Below, in pieces: positions 56,895 through 64,000 of a stretch of DNA of 64,000 bases. A program made the position numbers and the translations under genes. The DNA comes from Caprella mutica (Eukaryota > Arthropoda > Malacostraca > Amphipoda > Caprellidae), in NCBI GenBank assembly GCA_947561585.1, contig CANNZV010000839.1:496001-560000 (forward strand), read 5' to 3'. The notes beneath the pieces are model-generated. The model did no database searches. It saw only the letters and a program-made list of their open reading frames with translations, and was not told the origin of the DNA. Position 1 is the first letter of the stretch. Each line of letters starts with the position of its first letter.

Positions 56895-59339
56895 TATATT
56901 ACATTCATTAGTCTTCAATCTATGATATTTACCATCAATATAATAAATAATAATTATCGTTGTAGGGAACATAAATTATAAATTATGATTTTTATGTTAC
57001 CATTGAAAATAAAATTATTAAAATTTAACTAATATACAAGCATGCAAATAGAGACAGATGAGAAATTATATTTAATTGTTAATATTTATTTATAACTACC
57101 ATCAAATTTATTCGAAATGATTTAGAATTGTATATGATCCTACATTAGTTTGCATGTGAATACTAATTATAATCACTTTTTATAATAATTACTTCATTCC
57201 ATTGACAATCAACATCTATTTCATGACATTTTGTTCTTTAAATCCAATTACTATGTTGGTATTATGTCTATTTGCACTAAAATTCAGAGGCTAATATTGA
57301 TATGTGAATATTTTATTTAAGCTGCTCCAATCGTGTGTTTGATTGAATCTTTTATGTTGCAATGAATGGCAGTTGCAATGCCTCTGCCGCTTTTACTTCA
57401 TAGTTGTGAAAAGAGGAGTAAAATGTTCAGTCACATCAGGAAGGGACTGAGTGGGGGGATTTAGACTCTAAATCATCATTGCAAGTGCTATAGGTTGGGT
57501 ACATTTAATATATAAAGGTTCCTTTTGAATTACAAATACATTTGTTCTCATATTTACTATGTTTCACATAAAGTTATCTTCAGATTCATCGTATGTTAGC
57601 AAACATATAACTATTACATAGTTCATTGAAGAGATTTGAACGAGGTATATTTTCCTGCGAACTCTTGTTGCATTTTTATTGCGTAGCTGGATTTATTGCA
57701 CACAATAAGGATAAACGGTCCTCAAATTCAAGCATTCACTCAATCTTTTCGCGCAGAATAAATGCTGTTCCATCTGGTTTTATTACCGTACGGAGCAACA
57801 AAAACCAAATCACCTTCGGAATGTGCGTTACAGACTCTAGTACAAACATTAAAAAGTGAAACCATGAAAGTTATTTAGACATATCAAACAAACAGAGTTG
57901 TCATGTATTGAAATAAATATTTTAACTAACACTATTACGTAAACTATAGATATAATATCGATATTTTTTTATATATTATGTCCATCAGACAGTTGATGGT
58001 GTACGTGAGAAGACGCACGACAATTACTATAACTTACCTACATATGTATTCTTTATTGCATTATAATGTAACCTTAAAGCAATTTAATTATCGCCCCACC
58101 CTAAAGAAGGCCTAGTTACCAACATACTTCGTATACAACGTACACACTGTCATACACAGCATATTTGCATACTTATTATGTGAATCAATAAAGTATTACC
58201 ATTATACGGAAAATGAAGATAGTTTAATAGAGCTTTTAAATAATAGAAAGGCGTATAGCATATGAATTCTTTTCTTCCTTGAAGCTATTTGCTCAGCATT
58301 TAGTTCTATTAATGAGTGGCACATTTTCTCATCGACTAATGAGTTCTGTAGTCACTTCCTGGCAAAATGTCATACTCATAAAAACTGAAGGATGAGAGTC
58401 AGTAAGAAAGTTCTCTTCTGGGTATGTGATCTTTCTAAGATTCTATCTACCAAACAGTCTATACTCTATTATATGTTTAAAAGTGGAGCATTGGAACTGC
58501 CTGCAAAAATTGGTACCATATAAATGAATCTGCATTGCGTGAATTTCTAACGGAATCTGATTAGGTAAAAATACTAAGGTGAAAGATTACACAAAGTACA
58601 GAATAACGATCTTTAGTTACAGTTTTAACCCACTAACTCCTTGCCGGGCAGCAATATGTCAATAAGTTTTCCGCAAACTCTGGACTCACTGACGAGAATC
58701 ATAGCACATAGAATTGATGAGTACAAACATCTATTATTTTCTATGTGTTCGGAATATTTTAATCATTAAAATCATACCTAATTGTTTGAACTGAAATGTA
58801 TGTCCCTTATTCTATCCCCTTCACCATCATCTATATTACCCAAAGTACAAGGAATTATCAAATTCAGCATTCACCATTGAAAATAATGTTTTTTCCCATT
58901 GTATTTTAGATCTGGAAAGTAGCCAAGCGGTTCCATGTATTTCAATAACTATTATGAGAAATTTCAATCGGGTGCTCAAATTTACATGGACAATCATGAA
59001 ATACATATAATGGATAAGGATAAGGATATTTATTGATGAATAAAATGAAATACATATCAAGCCCTTATATAATTTCCATATTAAGGAAATTTTCGGGCAA
59101 AAAAAAAATTATAAAAGAAATTACACAAGTTAAAAAAAAAAACTAAGTATACAGATCTAAGGAAAAATAACTATACAAATCACTAATACAATCACAATAA
59201 TCCCTAATCTGCACTAGCATAACGACCAAGGAAATACTTCTTAAGCTGAAATTTAAAAGAATTGTAAGAAAAAATATTCCTCAAATAAATGGGTAAAGAG
59301 CGCCAGGCTCTTTATGGATAAGCAATGAATATTTAGACA
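56895..59339. other. AT-rich stretch, no gene identified
   Basis: 57.34-57.48 and 57.63-57.86 kb are less AT-rich. The second has a 77-codon plus-strand frame with no motif that I recognise. No repeats of note. Confidence 0.45.
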
Positions 59340-59715
59340 ATCGCAATATTTTATATGGATGATCATAATATATTATATGGATGATCATAAAAAATTATTC
59401 GGATAATTATAATATAGTATATGAACAATATTATAATGATAATAATAATATATGAATAATAATAAATGGACAATTAGTTGCCCTTCCAAAGGACGTTTCG
59501 CTAGTTCCTAATTCCTCACCGTTTGAGAGATAAAGCGGATTAACCTCTAGAAATGGCCTCAGCAGATGCTACACCAATAATTATTTATTATTATACCACC
59601 ATGTAACACCCTTTGCATTTGCAACACCGTGACACATTTTAACACTGCATCACCTTTTTGGCTTCCAATGCCGTTACACATTTAATGCCGTTACAACTTT
59701 AATATCATAAATTAA
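59340..59715. repeat. short degenerate tandems
   Basis: ATATGGATGATCATAA occurs twice in tandem (about 59353-59390). GCAACACCGTGACACATTTT-like words recur around 59580-59710, the last pair (GCCGTTACA.ATTTAAT) about 17 bases apart. All are old and diverged. Confidence 0.5.
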
Positions 59716-60003
59716 CAGACGTAGTAACATTTGAAACAAATACCCTTTTATATGGCATAAGAAATTAACTGCAAAGGGCATCTGTAGATCTGATGCAATG
59801 ACTCAACAAATACCAATGAAACAGCAGGCAAATGGCATATATTTACCATTGCGAGAATTTAGATTTAATTTAAAAATCAATGTAGTTCAATGAAAATTCA
59901 CAATACTGTGAACATTTGGATGTGTGAAGTATTTTGGCTAGATAGTTCAAAGTGCAAGCTATATAGGTTATCTCAATCAATATCAGTAAGAGAAGTGGTG
60001 TTC

Positions 60004-60029
60004 TTGTTGTTGTTGTTGTTGTTGTTGTT
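60004..60029. repeat. (TTG)n microsatellite
   Basis: Eight TTG triplets in a row, giving a poly-Leu run in one frame that is not evidence of a gene. Confidence 0.95.
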
Positions 60030-60321
60030 TTATGGGCTGAATTTTAAGGCAGCACAGTTAGCTTCCTGTTGAGATTATAATCGAAAGTTATTACAGAGTT
60101 ATAGCTCTACTGAAGTACCATTGTAAAGAACCGCAACATCTTCTTGCTATTGAATTTTGTCCAATTTTTTATTCTACTTTCAATGATTCTTCACTAGTGA
60201 TTTAGAGATGAATTTTTCATATGAAATGTCTCCATGAAACACAATAATCTCTGCGCTATTAACAGTAATACGAACGATTAAGAGTTGACGAACCATATTA
60301 TGTGCATATAAATACAGATCG

Positions 60322-60387
60322 TACAGCGGACGACTTTTAAACGGACATCATCCTTCAAAGGACAGAATTTGTTCGTTGTACAGGACT
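60322..60387 (+). repeat. direct repeat, left copy (CAGCGGAC...CGTTGTAC)
   Basis: The order ACAGCGGAC, TAAACGGACA, ATTTGTTCGTTGTAC is repeated at 60833-60893 (TCAGCGGAC, AAAACGGACAC, AACTGTCTGTTGTAC). The copies are about 510 bases apart in the same orientation and moderately diverged. Confidence 0.5.
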
Positions 60388-60832
60388 TGCAGCTCACTAC
60401 AATGACCTCTATAAATTATACGTTTTAGCCAATATTTTATTCGTCTACCAAGTATCTAGTCATACATTGGTTATATTCAGTGGTATTACAATATGCAATT
60501 AAAACTTAATGTATCGTTTTCAGATTTCAGTAATTTGATCTTGTTATCTTTTCCCGCTCTATAGAAATTTAAAAGTAGTGCACATGTAGTATACTCTTTT
60601 TTCACGTAATTCATGTATCTATTTAGTTGCTAATATCTTTGTTTTATTTTACTTATTTTATTATTTTGTACGAACATTTATATGAGTAACTCATATAAAT
60701 ATTATAATTTTTTTATTTAAAAAATTATTCAATAATAATCTGAGATCGTGAACCTTCATTGGCGTTTCTTTGAAATGCTGTTAAAGAAAACTTACAAAGT
60801 TTAAATCCCCTAATAAATTAATAATGGGACGT
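60388..60832. other. AT-rich DNA between the direct repeats
   Basis: Nothing recognisable inside; no coding frame. Confidence 0.45.
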
Positions 60833-60900
60833 TTCAGCGGACACTGATCGGTAAAACGGACACTTTTTTCGGTACATGAACTGTCTGTTGTACGAGCTTT
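60833..60900 (+). repeat. direct repeat, right copy
   Basis: Second copy of the CAGCGGAC..ACGGACAC..TGTTGTAC unit at 60322-60387. Confidence 0.5.
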
Positions 60901-61282
60901 TTCTGTAGCAGTGAAATGTATCATGCTTTGTAAAATATACCGAAAACTGTTGCATATTTATATACGAATTAATTGAAATCAAAACCACAAAACACTAGTT
61001 TGAAAACTGTTTAGCAAAGTTTTAGGAAAGTTTGGTTGATAAAATATTTTCAATGATATGTTTTCAGTGGGTAATGAAGTTCATAATTACTTGAAATGTA
61101 TGCATTTTCTATATACTATACTTTATTATAAGCTGATTATTCTATTATCAAAGATATTAGAGTTTTTAAGGATCTTAAAGTAGAGCAGATACATAGTCAA
61201 TTAACGATGAAAATCAGCAGAAATTGCCTGAAAAAATTTCGCAAAATAACACAACGGAAAAAGGTGAAAAATATCATCAATC
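60901..61282. other. AT-rich stretch, nothing recognised
   Basis: No supported feature. Confidence 0.5.
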
Positions 61283-61558
61283 TTAAGAAATGATTTGCAC
61301 TATAATTTGGTAATTAATGTTTCTCTGATGTGATACTTCTTGGTCAGCTATATGGGACAAATGAAGTTTTCTCTCTATTAAATTTCCAAAGGAAATTGAC
61401 CTCCTACGTACTGCATCGCCATACCTCAAGTCCATCCCCCAAAAGCGGTCGAAACTAGCCATTACTTTAATACATTGCACGGAATTATCTGCAGGTGCAG
61501 GTAATATCGTAAATTTAGAACAGATAATTATGTTTTCAAGAGGCCAATTTAAACTCAA
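61283..61558 (-). other. 91-codon minus-strand open block, unassigned
   Basis: The minus strand is open over 91 codons and includes KVMASFDRFWGMDLRYGDAV followed by RRRSISFGNLIERKLHLSHI. Codon use is less A/T-biased than in neighbouring chance frames. It lies immediately downstream (minus-strand sense) of the hammerhead/Penelope-like motif at 61570-61620, so it is more likely part of a retroelement tail than a host gene. No family is recognised. Confidence 0.25.
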
Positions 61559-61569
61559 CGTTGAAGTTA

Positions 61570-61625
61570 TTTTTAGGATTCAAACTTTCGAATAGAGAGA
61601 CTTCTGTTCTTCATCAGGAACAGGT
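61570..61625 (-). ncRNA. hammerhead/Penelope-like motif, copy 2 (candidate)
   Basis: On the minus strand TTCCTGATGA (core CTGATGA = plus 61611-61617) is followed by GAA...TTC (61607-61609 with 61590-61592) and then GAAA (61586-61589) and GTTTGAATCCTAAAAATAAC. The plus-strand copy at 10964 shares CCTGATGA.GAA, ATTCGAAAG and AATC.TAAAAA.AA. Helix II is less regular here than in copy 1 (three outer pairs, then a mismatch), so self-cleavage is not supported; shared ancestry of the two is. Confidence 0.35.
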
Positions 61626-64000
61626 CGAAAACTTGAACTAAACATGACATTTTTTAAACTGATGAATATGTATAATTTTACTCCTATCTCATCAAACTAT
61701 CAAATAACTCATTAATAAGTTTAGTCTTGAAACAGTTTTTCTTCTTAATTCATGTTTCGCTTTTTATTTTAATAATAATTGAAAATTTTAGGAATAATTC
61801 TTTGAAGTTAGTACCCATAGAGAACGAAATGGTGGGGCTATGGAGAATTAAGTGTGGGGCTGTCATATTCAGTAGTCCCGCCATAACTTTCTCCCTGGGT
61901 AGATATCATTTAAGCTAATAAACCTCATAAAACGGAAAAATTTATTGTCCCTGTTAGGGGACTTCATTTCAATAACTTGTATTCATGTAACATAGATATT
62001 GTACGGATGTTCTTCTACTTATATGAGTTCATCCTTAAATGAACTATAATTGGAATTTTAATTTAAGATAAGAATTTATAATAATAGATTTTATTTTAAA
62101 AAATCCTAAAATTTTAAACGTTTTCTGTAAATTCTGTTCGAAATATCTCAGGCGTTATCATTAAATACTTTATTTTTACTTAAATTATTGATGACCAAAT
62201 AATTAATTGTGAATAACATTAATGAACATCATTTCTATCATTAGCTTGGTTTAAAATTATCATTTGGGAGTTCCATTTTACATAACCTTTAATTTTTTAA
62301 TGGAAAAATTTTACTTGAAAATATTTTTATCTTACAATATGATATCTATGAATCCATCATTTATTTTCCAAATCTGTTATCTATCAATGATTTTTTTAGA
62401 TATAATTAAGTATAATTTTTAATTACAATTCTAACTATCTGAGAGTGTAATGTATATACATGTTCTTTAATAATCAGACGCAGCATGAGATACGACAAGA
62501 CACCGGACAAAATACTATTCTTTCATCAACAAGTAAAGCAATTGAATATATTTCTACTGAAGAGATGTTTTTATAGTCTGCAGTCAGTAGTGCATCTGCA
62601 CAAAACTATGATTGGCGACTAGATATTTTATTCCTTTTGTATTTACACCGAATGAGTGAGAAACTCTCTGACTTTGAAAACATAAAAATATTCAGAAAAT
62701 TCTATATTGCTAAACTAAGGAAAATAAATTAGCTACATTGTTCTATGTATAAGATATATATATTATGAACTGAAACAATGGAAGGAAGCGTATTTTAATA
62801 ATCTCTTCAATACAAACGGATCACGTTACGGATAATATCTACAGTGTACTTTATCGCATCAAGGTCTTTATTGGGAACAACAGTTAATATCTTATAATAA
62901 ATAGTTAATTTGGATTGAATTAGTGAATGATATCAGATTTTTGTTTAGCATTTCTAGATTTCCATAAAGTCTTAGCAAAATTGTGAAGTATATTCATTGC
63001 TAAAAAAATAAAATCGCATGTAGGAAATTTCATCCACGAATTGCTTTTTTGTATTTTCAAGTATTTGTAAGATATATATTTCATATTATTTTTACTATTG
63101 CATTAATAGCCAGGTGTAAATATACAATAGTGACTTAAGCTTAAACATTTCATATGGACACATAAAAAATGTTTATCTATTGATTACAGTTATAAAATTA
63201 GATATGCAAAATGGGTTGATGTGCTACAATGTATTTACCGTGTTTCATATTTTGCATTAATTAATGAGTTATGAGTTTCTAAAATATAGAACTGAAATAA
63301 CAGGTAGTAACAAGAATAAATGTGTGGATACATAAGATATAAAATGTAATAATTACAATAGTGGTAATTAATTATTATTATTTATGCTTTGATTATGAGT
63401 CCGAAAATAAGGAAAAGTCTTATATACACGGACGTTTTTACGTTTGAATAATTAAAAGTAACACTGAAAGGTATCAATATCTAGCTAAACATGTTATATC
63501 ACATTTAATTATCGATCACTTGTTAAGTAGTTTATCACATACCTGTATAATATATGAATTATTTAATGTAGTCACCGTTAAAAATATTCTGTTATGAAAA
63601 AGAACTAATTTTTGAGCCAATATTTCTTCTAAGTTTAAATAACCTAATATGAATAATTATATTGATGATTATTGCACTTACCGTGTGATAAACCCCACAT
63701 CAAAATGTCTCCATTTTTTTATGTTTACGTACTGTATTAACATCGAGACATGCCTTGCAAATATTACAGATTTTATAACTATATATCAGTATATTCAGTT
63801 TTATTATTTTACTGTTGCCGGCCAGCAGAAGAAGATTGCAGTAAGAACTGTGGCAAAGACCATAAATTATTGATTGCCATCAACAAAGGGTGTTTTTAGT
63901 ATTGCAGAATATATATAAATAATATATAATATAAAATATATTCAAATTTTAAATATAATATACAATATATTCAAATTTTAGATATAATATAAAATATATT
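61626..64000. other. AT-rich stretch, no gene seen
   Basis: Only short chance frames occur. The last 100 bases show a near-repeat of TATAATATAAAATATATTCAAATTTTA, which continues past the window edge. Confidence 0.5.

Noticed and set aside
57626..57859. 77-codon plus-strand frame
   Set aside because: Less biased than most but without motif, splice context or upstream support; kept only as a note in the gap description.
60004..60029. Poly-Leu stretch in a 60-codon frame as a signal peptide
   Set aside because: It is the translation of a (TTG)n microsatellite, with no conserved sequence around it.

Overview
The window is strongly AT-rich, intron- or intergene-like animal DNA with no long protein-coding gene. 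The dominant signals are decayed Tc1/mariner-type DNA transposons, long-TIR and palindromic MITE-like elements, two non-LTR retrotransposon (LINE) 3' ends, one tRNA-derived SINE-like head, and an unusual density of minisatellites with 15-29 bp units. This composition (AT-rich, Tc1/mariner-dominated, minisatellite-rich) fits an invertebrate. An arthropod such as a parasitic copepod (sea louse type) is my best guess, but that is inference from repeat style and not from a marker gene.

Layout. 1-15 kb: mostly featureless AT-rich DNA, with a LINE 3' end (5.4-6.0 kb), a degenerate 29-bp tandem (6.9 kb), a motif with a hammerhead/Penelope-like look (10.97 kb) and an 18-bp minisatellite (12.38-13.07 kb). 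15-24 kb: a graveyard of transposases: a Tc1/mariner relic (15.3-16.1 kb) between copies of a CTAGTGTA-type repeat, a minus-strand mariner relic (17.3-17.7 kb), a tRNA-like SINE head (18.8 kb), a SAP-motif/coiled-coil gag-like relic (20.3-21.0 kb), a 964-bp long-TIR element with a TA target duplication (21.76-22.72 kb), and a further transposase relic split by a 444-bp MITE with a 7-8 bp target duplication (23.4-23.8 kb). 24-33 kb: quiet DNA, a Tc1 HTH relic (26.5 kb), the second CTAGTGTA repeat copy (28.4 kb), a 17-bp satellite (28.9-29.8 kb), a 21-bp minisatellite (30.4 kb), inverted 121-127 bp modules carrying TCAAGGTCA (31 kb) and a 1.3-kb TIR element with a pogo/psq-type HTH fragment (32.1-33.4 kb).

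33-44 kb: a 1.86-kb, about 90-copy 20-bp satellite; a foldback element whose arms are built from CCACAGGAAA-type subrepeats (36.0-37.1 kb); a 465-bp MITE with CG-rich arms (37.6-38.0 kb); three minisatellites in 38.97-40.73 kb; a 2-kb giant inverted repeat whose arms each contain a Tc1 transposase 3' end and whose centre holds TGACCTTGA modules (41.0-43.0 kb); and a 706-bp nearly full palindrome with Tc1-like ends (43.4-44.1 kb). 44-64 kb: quieter DNA with two weak coding candidates (45.1 kb plus strand; a possible terminal exon with AATAAA at 49.4-49.7 kb on the minus strand), a 1.45-kb Tc1 element with ends (50.3-51.7 kb), a LINE 3' end on the minus strand (54.1-54.7 kb), a 209-bp MITE (56.7 kb) and the second hammerhead/Penelope-like motif (61.6 kb).

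Nothing here forms an operon or pathway. The coherent story is of transposon nesting and inverted duplication: several elements are arranged as inverted pairs, and many minisatellites sit at or beside element ends. The most promising items for follow-up are the giant Tc1-armed foldback with nuclear-receptor-like half sites, the palindromic MITE, the repeated hammerhead-like motif, and the possible terminal exon at 49.6 kb.
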